Under the pieces are notes generated by a model. It saw only the letters and a program-made list of their open reading frames with translations. It ran no database searches and was not told where the DNA came from. Position numbers and translations under genes: made by a program. A stretch of 64,000 bases of DNA from Talinum fruticosum (taxonomy: Eukaryota > Streptophyta > Magnoliopsida > Caryophyllales > Talinaceae): positions 4,216,001-4,280,000 of the forward strand of contig JAITYX010000010.1 in assembly GCA_021018815.1 (NCBI GenBank), given 5' to 3'. Shown piece by piece: positions 49,060-59,635 of this stretch. Every line of letters starts with the position of its first letter. Position 1 is the stretch's first letter.

Positions 49060-50261
49060 GTTTTTGGACAGCCTTAGGTAAAGGATGTTGACCATTACGG
49101 AACATACTTTCCAGTTGGTCCTTGAACGTCCAACATAGCTCGGTGTCGTGTCCTTTTGCATGATGGTATTTGCAAAAATTTCCCACATCCTAATTTTTAG
49201 ACTATCTCGCAGCTTCCGATTTTGCTCTAATGAGTGGAAATGCTATCTTTTCCTTAGCCAATAGACGGTCAAGGGATTGAGCATAGGTGGTGTCAATAGG
49301 CATGTAGTTAGTATACCTGTTAACGGAATTGACCTTTGAACCCCTGCTAGTATTGCCTATATTGGAGATTTTCTTATATTTGGATTGATAATTACCTCTA
49401 AACCCCATCACAACTTTTGTGGTCGTGGTGGATAGCTCTTCTTCATCAGCATGCTAACATCTCTAAGGTTGAGAAGTTCATCATTGGTAAGAATTTGTGA
49501 TGTTGATTGTAGGCAAGTTGAAGGTTTTTCACGATGATCCTAACTTGGTCCTTCTCGAAAGGTCGGTCTACCATGTGGGCAACCTATTTGGAGAGGAAGT
49601 CCGTGAAGCTTTCTTTCTCACCTTGCTTAACTAAGTCCAAGTCTTTACAAGTAACTAGTAAATCAATGTTATATGAGCACCGATGTAGGAAATCCTTGAA
49701 CAGATCAGCCCAGCTTGACGACCTTGCGTGAGTCAACCGTGTTAGACCACTTCATTACCAGTATCGAAAGTCCATGGGAAAATAATGTGGTAAGTCTCCT
49801 CCGGAATATTCTTAAGAGTCATTACTCCTAAGAAGTTGCGAACATGATGATGGTGATTCTTGGAATCTCTAAACTTGATATCGTGCATGGTAAACTTAAG
49901 GGGTAGCTTACCTTTAGGGATTGAAGTGAATCCTTAGTGGTCAAAATAGTGATTACTAAACTTAGATGACTCACTTAACATTTGTTCTATCTGATTTATG
50001 CGTGAATCAAGTTGAGGTTTGGATTTATGCTTAGGGGATTCCTGTTTGGCACTCGTTTGGATAAGATAGTGCGGTAAAGGTGAAGGACCTACTCTTCGTC
50101 CTCTTTTTAATCGTTCGTTTTCTCGTCTCTCTTACTATCCTCAATATCTTTTAGGATAGCCTTAAGATCACTTGATATAGACGCTATCTTTTGATCCTAA
50201 GCATCTATCCTAGCTTCTACCGTGGTTGAGTTCTCATTAAGCACAACAAGAATAGGAGTGT
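49060..50261 (-). pseudogene. Tat gag remnant (start missing)
   Basis: Read on minus: an N-terminal helix 'IASISSDLKAILKDIEDSKR' (~50120-50200), a middle with 'FLGVMTLKNIPEETYHIIFPW' (~49770-49840), a basic stretch 49411-49202, and the zinc-finger-like 'CKYHHAKGHDTELCW' (~49120-49165), a C-x2-H/x4-H-x4-C arrangement as in Tat gag proteins. Several stops interrupt. The true N-terminus lies beyond 50261 and is lost. Confidence 0.7.
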
Positions 50262-50426
50262 AACACCCCAAAATCCACCCTAGGAGTATTAGATCGCCAA
50301 AGTTCCTCAAAAGGAACACCCAAGGCTAATTAAGGTGATTTCCTTTTGGTTTTGAAATGTTCAAAAATTTTGCCAAAGTTATGTCCGAAATATGTCCAAA
50401 CCCTTAGGCTAAGAGCCTTAAAATCT
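50262..50426 (+). repeat. Tip of a gypsy LTR (TGTAACACCCC...)
   Basis: Starts TGTAACACCCCAAAA and matches the first ~190 bp of 14410-17117. Cut off at about 50426 where copia RT sequence begins. Confidence 0.6.
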
Positions 50427-50960
50427 TAACAGAGATTTTCATTAGTAGCTCCAAAGATTATATCATCAACATAAATATGAGCAATAAGAAAGTCTTTCCC
50501 CTTGGTTTTTATGAAAAGAGTTTTGTCAATTTGACCTCTTTTGAAATCATTTTGAACCAAGAAACTGCTCAGTCTTTCATACCAAGCTCGTAGGAGCTTA
50601 TTTAAGACCATACAGAGCCTTTTGCAACTTGAAAACATGATTTGGAAATTCCGAGTTTTCAAATCGAGGGGGTTGCTCAACATAGACTTCCTCTTAAATA
50701 AAACCATTCGTAAAGGCACATTTGATACCCATTTGATACAACTTAATATTCATGCTTGATGTAAATGCTAAGAGGATTCTAATTGCTTCTATCCTAGCCA
50801 CTGGTGCAAAGGTTTCCCCGCAATTAATCCCTTCTTCTTGATTGTAACCTTGAGCCACAAGTCTAGCCTTATTTCTAACTACCAACCCATCCTCATCCAA
50901 TTTGTTCTTGAAAACCCATTTGGTTCCTATAACTGCGTGGTCGAAAGGTCATTTGGTGAG
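50427..50960 (-). pseudogene. Copia reverse transcriptase remnant (element 3)
   Basis: Begins near 'MDEDGLVVRNKARLVAQGYNQEEGI' (50900-50820), contains 'MGIKCAFTNGFI' and, in the next frame, 'RAWYERLSSFL' and the intact box YVDDIIFGATNENLC (50475-50430), right at the break point. Frameshifted at ~50700 and 50590. Confidence 0.87.
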
Positions 50961-51052
50961 AGTCCGGACTTGGTTTCTCTCAAATTGATTAAGTTCCTCT
51001 TGTATGGCCTCTACCCATTCAGGTTCATTTTGGGCCTCTAGCGCATTTTGGG

Positions 51053-52330
51053 TTAAGTTAATGATATGAATGTAGTGAATGCACATAGATTTTGCAAAGA
51101 AAAACGAGTTCTTACCCCACTGTTGATGTCGGACAAAATATTCTCAAGTGGGTGGCTCGAAGCATATTTGAATGCTCTACCTATTCTCCGGTGTACCGGA
51201 TTTGTTGGTTGTACTTGGTTGATCTTCGATGGTCCGATCTGGCTAAGTTTGCTCATCCGCTTGATCTTTAGCATTCCGAGCCGGCTCTCGAGCCGGTTCA
51301 GTCCGAGTCAGATGTTCCGAGCCGCCTCATTCTCGAGCTCGCTTTTGGCCGAGCACAGCTTCAAGCAAGATCATCTACTTCTCAACCGAGTCTCAAATCC
51401 GAGAATGTTAACTAACTTCGTTTTCCCCGATCAATCTTATCAAACACAACGTGGATGCTTTCTTCCACTTTGTTAGTTCTTTTATTGAAAACACGATGTG
51501 CTTTACTATGAGATAAATAACCTAGAAAGATACCTTCATCCGACCGAGCATTAAACTTGGTCGAGTGATCCTTACCATTATTGTGAACATGACACTTACA
51601 TCCGAAGGGTTTGAAGTATGAGATTTTAGGTTTCTTTCCCTTGTAGAGCTCGTATGGAGTTTTCTTCAAGATGGGTCCGATAAGGCATCTATTCAGAGTG
51701 TAGTTTGCTATGTTGATCGCCTCGACCCGTAAATAGTAAGGTAGATCATGTTCAATCATCATTGTCCTTTCTATTTCTTCAAGAGTTCAGTTCTTTTTCT
51801 CCACTACTCTATTCCGTTGAGGAGTTCTGGTGCTGAGAAATTGTGAGAGATATCATTCTTATCGCGGAACTCCGCAAATTCCGAGTAATTGAACTCCCTT
51901 CCATGGTCAATTCAAATTCTTCCGATCCGAGTCCGAGACTCAACATAAATTTTCCTGCAAAGCTTGTTGAACTCTTTGAAAGCTTTATTTTTGTGCTTAA
52001 GAAAACAAACCCAGGTAAATCATGAGTAGTCATCAACAATCACAAGTACATATGATTTACCTCCGAAACTATTTACAAGGATTTCACCACATAAATCCAT
52101 ATGTAACATTTCAAGCACTTTAGATGTGGAAATAGTTTTGAGAGATTTGAAGGATGATATGACCTATTTCCCTTTTGTGCATGCTTCACATATTTTATCT
52201 TTCTTAAATGCACAGTTAGGTAAACCTCTAACTAAACCATGAGATGCAAGTTTTTTGATACTATGCATGCTAACATGACTTAGACTACGATGCCATGTCC
52301 AAGAATCATCATGCAATGATGCTTTTAAAC
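51053..52330 (-). pseudogene. Copia integrase remnant and downstream spacer (element 3)
   Basis: Zinc-binding part in the frame 52760-52164 ('WHRSLSHVSMH', 'CEACTKGK'). Core in 52039-51809 and neighbouring frames ('DLPGFVFLSTK' is the shifted reading of the Asp-containing region). The C-terminal part 51762-51412 is open for 116 codons ('PYELYKGKKPKISYFKPFGCKCHVHNNGKDHS', 'EGIFLGYLSHSKAHRVFNKRT', cited in part). Spacer to about 51053. Several frames, so dead. Confidence 0.85.
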
Positions 52331-52700
52331 AAGGTAAATTACGACTTGGATTAGAAAGAGGAATAGTGTAGGTATTACTTGATCTCTTACCCGAGAGCTT
52401 AGTCTTTTTTATGGTTGCATCAAAGATATAGCAATTGGTCCGAGTGAATCTTACCTCTTGATCCTTGTCACACAATTGAGAGATGTTGAATAGATTGTAC
52501 TTTAATCCCTTGAGAAGATAGACTGGGCTGACTAGGTTATCTCTTTTCCCAATCTTGCATATTCCAACTATCTTGCCCTTATTGTCATCTCCAAAAGTGA
52601 CTTTGCCTCCTTTGTAATCTTCAAACTTAAAAAGAGTATTGAATCTCATGACATGTGGCGTGAGCATCCACTGTCTAAGTACCACCGACCTTTTGTCCTC
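52331..52700 (-). pseudogene. Copia protease remnant (element 3)
   Basis: The Asp-Ser-Gly-Cys-Ser-Arg-His-Met site is readable on minus at about 52690-52650, followed by TGA. The core 'YKGGKVTFGDDNKGKI' to 'LKYNLFNISQLCD' lies in the 198-codon frame 52760-52164, fused in frame to the integrase zinc domain. Confidence 0.85.
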
Positions 52701-53285
52701 TTCTAAGTTACCTACAAGTCGAAACACACTAACCTTTCTCACTTCCTCTAACGAACCCAAGTAACTCCCTTTACCGTGGTCCTTTTCGAGGAAGAAGACT
52801 CTTGGGAACCCAGATTTAAATGACCTTGGATTTGGTCTGATTTTGAGTCTTCCGTTTAGAAAACCGAGTCTCGTGTCTCTTTCTTTTAAAAATCTTTTCT
52901 TTTATAAACAGGTGGAGAAGGTTTTCTCCGTGAACCGATCTCGGGCTCAGTCCTCCTTTCATTTTATGAATAGGACCATGCTCAGCCCTCCTAAACTTCA
53001 CAGCTTTGGAATCCTTTTAAAAAGATCCGAGTAGGAATTAGATTCCTCCTCTTCATTAAAACCAAATTCTTCTTTCCTGAAAGAGACACACCGAGAGCCT
53101 AAAAGAATGTCAAGGTTTTTCTAACCTTGAGTAAATTTCAAAACAAGCTCTTGAGACTCATTGGGTTTTCATTTCGGATGCTCGATTTTATCTTTCGAGT
53201 GACTCGGACTCAGCCTCATTAGCTTGAGTACTAGTCTTGAGTTCTTTTAGAGTAAGTCTCAATTTTTCCAGTTCATTTTTCAAAC
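52701..53285 (-). pseudogene. gag C-terminus remnant (element 3)
   Basis: Matches 3362-3950 and 61540-62042: the coiled-coil 'NELEKLRLTLKELKTS' (53280-53220), then the 'AEHGPIHK' and 'LLHLFIKEKIFKRKRH' basic linker (53000-52870). Joined abruptly to LTR sequence at ~53286-53290. Confidence 0.82.
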
Positions 53286-53289
53286 CATT

Positions 53290-54209
53290 AAGATGTTAAC
53301 GTTATGCAACGGCTCTTGTGACTGATTAGCCGCGTGACTCGATTTCGAATAGAAGTCCTTCCCGACCGTTTTAACGGTTTTTTAGTTGCTCGTAAAAGAT
53401 CCGTTGAGATGTGAACGTTATGCAACGGCTCTTGGCTCCTAAAGGTTCTCCAATCAACCGGTGATGTCCGAAAAGTAAGGTGGAAACCACAGTTGAGCTT
53501 AGCATTGAAATTTTCTAGTTTTGGAAACAGACTACCCCGACACGTCGTCCGAGCCTGGTTCGAAGTAGATAAGCCTTGTCTGCTGGTGATTGACAGCTTG
53601 AAGCCGGTTACTTTTGTAATTGAAAAATGAGATAACGTCGTTTAGATAACCTACAAAAGTAAACCACTTTGGTTCTCAAAGTATAAAATACTTTGGTCCA
53701 AGATTAGGCACACATAATAATTTAATTAAGATAATTAAGTGTATAATTATCTTAGACCTAGAGGAGTGGAATTTTCCGAGTCTAATATTCATTATACTCA
53801 AATTCCATCGTAGTCGATCCTAAGAAAGATCAAGTTATAGGTGTGAAAACATCGAGTATAAGGACTTGATCCGGACAAATAATTCTCAAACATATAAACT
53901 AACTTAGAAAGATGAATTAACACTATAATTCACTTTGCTTTGAAATACACAGATCACAACTCGGATAAAAAGTGTTAGAGATTATTTGAACGTGTGATAA
54001 ATCTGAGTGATGTCCGAATGACTCGAAACGTTAATGTGGAAAGACAAACAAGAACTTGTTTTCTAAGTGAGTTAGAAATGAATGAAAACTTATACAGGAG
54101 TGTCTATAACGCTCGTAATGACTTGTAATCAAAACTTAGTAGGGATGAGGTTTGTACTGAGTCTTTATGTAGTACTCGTAACGATCTAGATTCGTAGTCC
54201 GAGTCTTCG
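53290..54209 (-). repeat. Truncated SIRE LTR (U3 part) of element 3
   Basis: The right end CCGAGTCTTCG is the LTR start in reverse with its last base changed. Contains CAAAGTATAAAATACTTTG at 53677-53695 and the ACAAAAGTAACCGG counterpart near 53605-53620. The region with 'GCCGTTGCATAACGTT' appears twice (reverse, ~53295-53320 and ~53410-53440). No TATA box or LTR 3' end. Confidence 0.85.
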
Positions 54210-54640
54210 TGCGGTTCACGTTTATTGGACCATATCTCATAGAAACCACCAACAGGGCTAAACGGCACAAGGGGAGGGGAAAACACAGGCCCAAGGGCCT
54301 AGTTGGCAACGTTTCTACTCTACACATAAGGAGAATTGTAAGCCATGAGAATTGATCTCATGACCTCTACAAGAGAAAGTAGCATTTTTGCCACTTGAGT
54401 TATGAGCTCATTAGCAACATATATGATGATTGATCGACCGATTTGTGAGATTTTGAGGACTTTTTCGCAGCTTCTTATACTCGTAAATCCATGGGTACAT
54501 ATTTGCTCGTATACATTTTCAGTCCAAAAAAATGTGTGGCCTAAACGGTGGCCCAGCTCTTCGACCACAAAAAAAGGAAAATTAAAAATTTTTAAAAATA
54601 ACAGTAGTTTTCATTTTTTTGGTTCTCAACACGCGGATAT
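54210..54640. other. Unassigned flank
   Basis: No gene. Holds the tRNA-like fragment listed separately, then a T/A-rich stretch and the start of a CT-rich leader-like sequence (CACACACTCTCTCTCTC near 54645). Confidence 0.4.
54326..54412 (-). repeat. tRNA-like (SINE-type) relic
   Basis: On the minus strand a TAACTCAAGTGG at 54402-54391 resembles a pol III A box, and GAGATCAATTC near 54358-54348 resembles a B box, about 35 bp apart as in tRNA-derived SINEs. No poly-A tail or target duplication is recognised. Chance similarity is possible. Confidence 0.3.
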
Positions 54641-57202
54641 CTCTCACACACACTCTCTCTCTCCTACTCGTGTTCGCTGCATCCTCTCAAACAATTTTGC
54701 TTACAATCGACGAAATTTGCTGCCGAAATTGATAAATATTAGTGGAAATCAAACTTCATCGTTCGAATATTCACCAAAGATCAATGTACATTGAAGACAT
54801 ATATTAGAAAAAGAAAAAAACCAAGAAAAATTCTACAAGAGATAGGTATTTTCTAGGTTTAGCTTTCCCAAGAAATTTTATAATGATTTTACTCGATAAA
54901 CTATCATCTAAACGCCTAAAATCAAGAGCATTTTAGTGTTATATTCGACTTTAGTGATTTTACTTATTTTATTGATTTGTACACAATAATTATTTGTTTG
55001 AAAAAATATCAATCACATTTAGGTTTAGTGTTATACGACATTAACTTGAATCTTGAAGTTTTGTAGTTTTTACGAGATGTTTTCTTCATTTACGAAATGG
55101 CGATGAGGTATGTATTAGTCCAAAGAATATTCAACGAAATTAGTGTCATTTAGAACACATTTTAGTGTTGTTTACCATGTGTTTTCACGTAAAATAAGGA
55201 TGTGTTGAATTATCGGTATTTTTGCCACAAGGTTGCGGTGATTCCTAGATTAGTTGCCTTTCTTGAATTAATAGCCAATTATTTTGCATCTATAATTTAG
55301 TGTTTTGTGCATACTCTTGAATAGGTTAGTGTTCCTCGAGACATTACGTGTAACATGTGGTATTTTTTAATGAGTGTACTCCCTTGATATTCTTACTCCA
55401 TAAAACACTAAATATTATTTTATAAAACACTAATAATTTGATATTTTGCAGCTATAACTTAGTGTTTTTCAATGACATAATCAAAATCATATAAGCATAC
55501 TCTTAAATAGGTTAGTGTTCTTTAGGACATTATTTAATGTTTCTAGGAGTGAGTGTACTTTTGATATTGTTGTGAAAAACACTAGGAAATGCTTTACAAA
55601 ACACTAAATATTATTATATGAAACACTAATAATTTAACATTTTTGCAGCTATTACTTAGTGTTTCTAAATAAACATAATGAAAATCATATGTGCATATTC
55701 TTGAATAAGTTAGTGATCCTTAAAAACACTAAACAATATTTTATAAAACACTAAGATGTTAACTAGGAAACACTAAAATGATAAATAGAAAGTACTAAAC
55801 TTTACTATATAAAACACTAAAAGGGTACTATAAAAACACCGAAAATGTACTACAAAAACATAAAAAGATTTGTCTTGAATGAATATACTCTTGATACATG
55901 CAATATCATTGGTAATTAAGTTATTGTCTACCCTATTATAATTAAGTTTTGGAACATCACTTAGTGTTATTCGAAAACCGTAAACAATGTTCTATAAAAC
56001 ACTAAAATGAACATTAGAAAACACTAAGATGAAAACTAGGAAACACTAAACAATGATTTATAAAACACAAAATATTAGTTTGTAAAACACTAATAATGTT
56101 CTATAAAAACACTAATCAGATGCCTATAATTAAGTTATCTTGTAATTAAATTTTGGAACATCACTTAGTGTTATTCGGAAGATCATTTAGTTTTACTTAA
56201 TATATTCATTGGAAACACTAAATAATGTTGTATAAAACACTCGAAATGAAAACTAGAAAACACTAAGATGGTAACTAGGAAACACTAAACAATGTTCTAT
56301 GAAATATTAAATATTATTATGCAAAACACTAATAATGTTCTATAAAAACGCTAATCGGATGCCTATAATTACTAACCTTGTTTGCTTGTTTAATTTTGTA
56401 GATCTATGGTGGATGAATGCAATCAAATTGTTGAATATGTACTAGTTGGAATCAACACAGAAAACAGTCCCAAAAGAAGGAAGAAATGTGTTTCCTGCGA
56501 CACTCGGACTAAAGGTAAAATATTTAGCCTCAAAAGGCATCGAAGAAAAAATCCTTCAAAAGAAAAAGGACAGAAAAGGGTGACATTTATTGATCAAGAT
56601 GTTACTGCAATGAGTGAAAAACAAAGGTCTCTAAGAGAAGAACAAGAACAACCTCAACAAAAAAAAAAAAAACATTTCAAGCCCTAGACGATCTCGAAGA
56701 AACATCAATCAAAATCTTGAGGAGAGAGAAAATAAAGATCAATAGTAAAAGAAGCGAGAAAAGAAAGAAAAACACGAGAAAAGATGACAACCAACCAAAG
56801 CATGTTCAAAGAAGAACACATAAGATAGTGATGGTTGAAACTTAGCAATCTCTTGATGAAACCGAGGAGAAGAAGAAGAAAAGATTTATGAAAAGCACTT
56901 CCCCACACGCATGTCCCCCACTGGATTTTCAAAGATGCGTGAGAAGTTCAACGATGCTCAAAGAGAATCCATAAAAGCAATGCGTTTTGAAGGGATCCTC
57001 GCATTTAGAAGTAAACGAAATCCTTGGGAATTTGCTACATGGTTATTGGACAAATTTGTCCCATATGCGCTTGTTTTAAGCGCACTTAAACAAAGGAAAT
57101 AGAGATAAGTGAAAGGGATATTCACTTGGGATTTGGATTGCTAATGGCAGAAAAGGAAGTGGTTAAAGTGGTCAAGGACTCCCGGATGATGATTTTGGAA
57201 GA
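54640..57202 (+). pseudogene. Broken plant-mobile-domain/Ulp1-MULE-like gene with long 5' intron
   Basis: Seen: a CT-rich leader (54645-54665), a non-coding exon, a possible donor near 54846 (GATAGGTATTTT), a ~1.55 kb AT-rich intron with a perfect branch point TACTAAC (56370-56376) 25 nt before the acceptor TTTTGTAG ending at 56401, then an ATG at 56406. The first 93 codons are Lys/Arg-rich (nuclear-like) and break at an A(12) run near 56660. Later frames give 'FNDAQRESIKAMRFEGILAF' and 'WEFATWLLDKFVPY' (56945-57065), then 'ISERDIHLGFGL' (~57108-57145). Known: this order (SP..-DAQ..-MGFGGLL-..WLLD.FDP-..DVHRVFGLP-like) is the N-terminal domain of many plant Ulp1-bearing MULE ORFs. Cut by the SIRE LTR at 57203. 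Could be a host gene relic instead. Confidence 0.5.
54900..56360. repeat. Dispersed ACACTA/TAGTGT motif field in the intron
   Basis: I count about 29 copies of ACACTA or TAGTGT, mostly within AAACACTAA or TTAGTGTT. The TTAGTGTT sense dominates before 55350 and AAACACTAA after. Recurrent longer phrases such as 'TATAAAACACTAA' and 'GGAAACACTAAACAATG' indicate local duplication. Confidence 0.75.
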
Positions 57203-58640
57203 TGAAGACTCATGTATAACTCTCTATCTCTCTTACGTTTTGATTTCAAGTCATTCTGAGCTCTATAGAAACTAGTATCTAAGTTCTCATTCTGTTATGA
57301 GGTACTTAGAAAGCATTTTACTACATATCTCTTACTTGCGTTTCTGACTCACTCAGGCATCACTCAAAACCATCGCATCCTAAAACTATTTCTCTAACAC
57401 ATTTATTCTGAACACCGACTTTGTATTTCAAGTTAAAATGATTTACTCGAGTGAATTTGTTATTCTAAGTCGGTTTATTTCTTAGAGAATTATTTAACAT
57501 GATCAAGTTCATGTACCTTGATATGTTATTCTTTCTAACTTGATCAATTGAGGATTAACTCAAGATGAAATCTGAACCTAATGCTACTAGACTTAGAAAA
57601 TTCCATTCTTTTAGGTCAAAGATAATTAAGCACTTAATTAAGCTAATTTAATTATTATCTCGTACCTAATCTTGGACCAAAGTCTTTGATACTTTAAGAA
57701 CCAATGTGGTTTGTTTTAGTAGGTTATCAAAAAGGTTAATTTATTTTTGAATTACAAAAGCAACCGGACTTCTAGCCATTAAACACCAACAGACAAGTTT
57801 TAGCTACTTCTAGACAATGCTCGGATACCATGTTAGGGTTTGTTTCCAAAACTGGAAAACTCTAACTCTAGGCCTAACGGTTGTTTCCACCTCGGCTTTC
57901 AGTCACCAACAGTTGATTGGACCATTTTTTAGAGCCAAGAGCCGTTACACAATGTTCACATCCCAACGGAACTCTTCCGAGTGACTCGGAATAGCTGTCA
58001 TAACGGCTACCGAGGATTTCAGTCCGTAAACAAGACTCAATGTTCATTCAGTGCCTATAAATAGAAGCCACTCCACAAGACTAGATGATTGCTAAAACTA
58101 TTTGCTGAACATATTGCCTAACACTTGCTTAGTGCACTATTACTCAATCTTCTACTTACAACTCCTAATCGTATTTCATGTTTTCTCGAGTTGTAAAGAA
58201 AGTCTTGTAGTCAATTACATTATTTTCTTACTTTCTTTGTAAGTCCCTTGACCGAGCAAGTAAAGGTTAACTCGGCTCGATTGCCCTCGATTGTAAAGGT
58301 TAACTCGGTCAAGAAGCACTAGATCGGATAAGGGAACTTCGAGTCAAGGAAAATCTTATAAGGAATTGTTTAAGGGAGTAATTCGGCTAAAGTCAGTCCT
58401 TTGTAATTAAGGATTCAATTAGTGAATTTCACTTGGTGCTTAGATTAGCACTCGTCCATGGTTTTCTACCCCGGGAGGGTTTCCACGTACTTTTGTGTGT
58501 TTGTCTTTCCGAGTCCAATCTAGAGTTAGAATTTACTTTAGCTAAGATCCGTGCAAATGAGTTTAAGTTTATCTAAATTTCCTCTTCACCCTATTCACAC
58601 CCCTCTAGGGTGACTTAGACTTTCCAAGAGCAAACCTTCA
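57203..58640 (+). repeat. 5' LTR of element 2 (1438 bp)
   Basis: Starts TGAAGACTCATG and ends AAACCTTCA. TATAAATA at 58056-58063 before GAAGCC. Same internal order as 636-2043 though clearly diverged. Confidence 0.92.
58056..58063 (+). promoter_or_regulatory. TATA box of element 2 LTR
   Basis: TATAAATA followed by GAAGCC, same site as in the other LTRs. Confidence 0.7.
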
Positions 58641-58642
58641 AT

Positions 58643-58655
58643 TGGTATCAAAGCC
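58643..58655 (+). other. Primer-binding site, tRNA-iMet type
   Basis: TGGTATCAAAGCC, two bases after the LTR; one mismatch to TGGTATCAGAGCC. The best-preserved primer site in the window. Confidence 0.88.
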
Positions 58656-58699
58656 TAGCCTTTCAAAAGGATCTCGCAATACAAAGGTCCAAAGATCAT

Positions 58700-59635
58700 A
58701 TGGCGTAGAACAATGAAGAGTTCGATGAAGGAAGATCATCTACCAGGCCACCTAAGTTCAAGGGGTCAAACTTTGCACATTAGAAGAAAATGATGGAATG
58801 CTTCCCGATGGATAACGATGAAGAAGTTTTGGATATCATCCAAGGAGGAAACTTTATCCTAATGAAGACTAAAGGTGAAACCTCTATGCCTAAAGCCAAT
58901 CTGAGTACACCACTAAAGAGATTGATAAGTTCGGAAAGAACTTCAAAGCTATGAACACCTTAATGTGGGCCATTAGCTCGGAAGGGTACAATAGAGTCTC
59001 TGCTAGTGACACGACCAAAAAGGTATAGGACACCCTGGAAACCTATACAGGAACAAGTCAAGTGAAGCGAGGCAAAGATAAGTCAATATCTTTACAAGTA
59101 TGAGTCTGTTTAAGATGGAGCCGTAGTGAACATCACTCGGATGTATGTTCGGTTCACAGAGATTACTAATAACCTCAAATCTCTGGGTAAAAAGATCTCT
59201 CACGAGGAAATGGCCGAAAAATTCGGAGAAGTCTACCAAAGAGAAGATGGGGTCCCAAAGTGATAGCCATTGAAGAGGCTCGTAACCTCTCCCAAATGAA
59301 GTTAGACGAGCTTATTGAGAAGCCGCTTACACATGAGATTCACCTAGAAGAAGAGGATGCCGAGGTCAGCACTGTAAAGAACATTGTACTCGAAGGCCTC
59401 GTAAAGCAAACGTTAAAGTCCGAGCTCCTCATAATCGAAGAGGATCCTATGGCACTCATTGCTCGTGCCTTCAAGACAATGATGAAGTACAAAAAGTGGG
59501 AAAAGAGGCCAAGGAAAGAATTCTACATGAAAGATAAGAAGGACAGAAAAGGTAAATACTCATCCCCTTCAAAGTTATCTTTAACTAAGAACTCTGGTTG
59601 CTTTTAATGTGGCAGTAAGGAGCACATAGTCAAAG
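58700..59635 (+). pseudogene. gag of element 2, N-terminal part
   Basis: ATG at 58700 with TAG at the third codon. The 'KFKGSNF' segment follows and the next Trp codon reads TAG. 59260-59607 is open for 115 codons ('LTHEIHLEEEDAEV', 'EEDPMALIARAFKTMMKY'). The zinc knuckle begins at ~59595 (Cys-Phe-stop-Cys-Gly-Ser-Lys-Glu-His) and is cut by the solo LTR after the His-Ile-Val-Lys codons. Confidence 0.87.

Larger units (their letters stand above)
46272..50261 (-). mobile_element. 5' part of the Tat-type Ty3/gypsy element
   Basis: Minus strand, from 50261 downward: gag, protease, spacer, N-terminal reverse transcriptase, cut at 46272 by the expanded LTR. Its right end abuts a gypsy LTR tip at 50262; its own 5' LTR and leader are not seen. 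Confidence 0.8.
50427..54209 (-). mobile_element. Internally deleted minus-strand SIRE-type copia copy (element 3)
   Basis: Minus strand from right: LTR U3 portion (54209-53290), then directly the gag C-terminus, protease, integrase and reverse transcriptase as far as the active site, where it ends at ~50427. The LTR 3' third, the primer site and the gag N-terminus are missing. RNase H, the third ORF and the 3' LTR are absent too. Confidence 0.85.
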
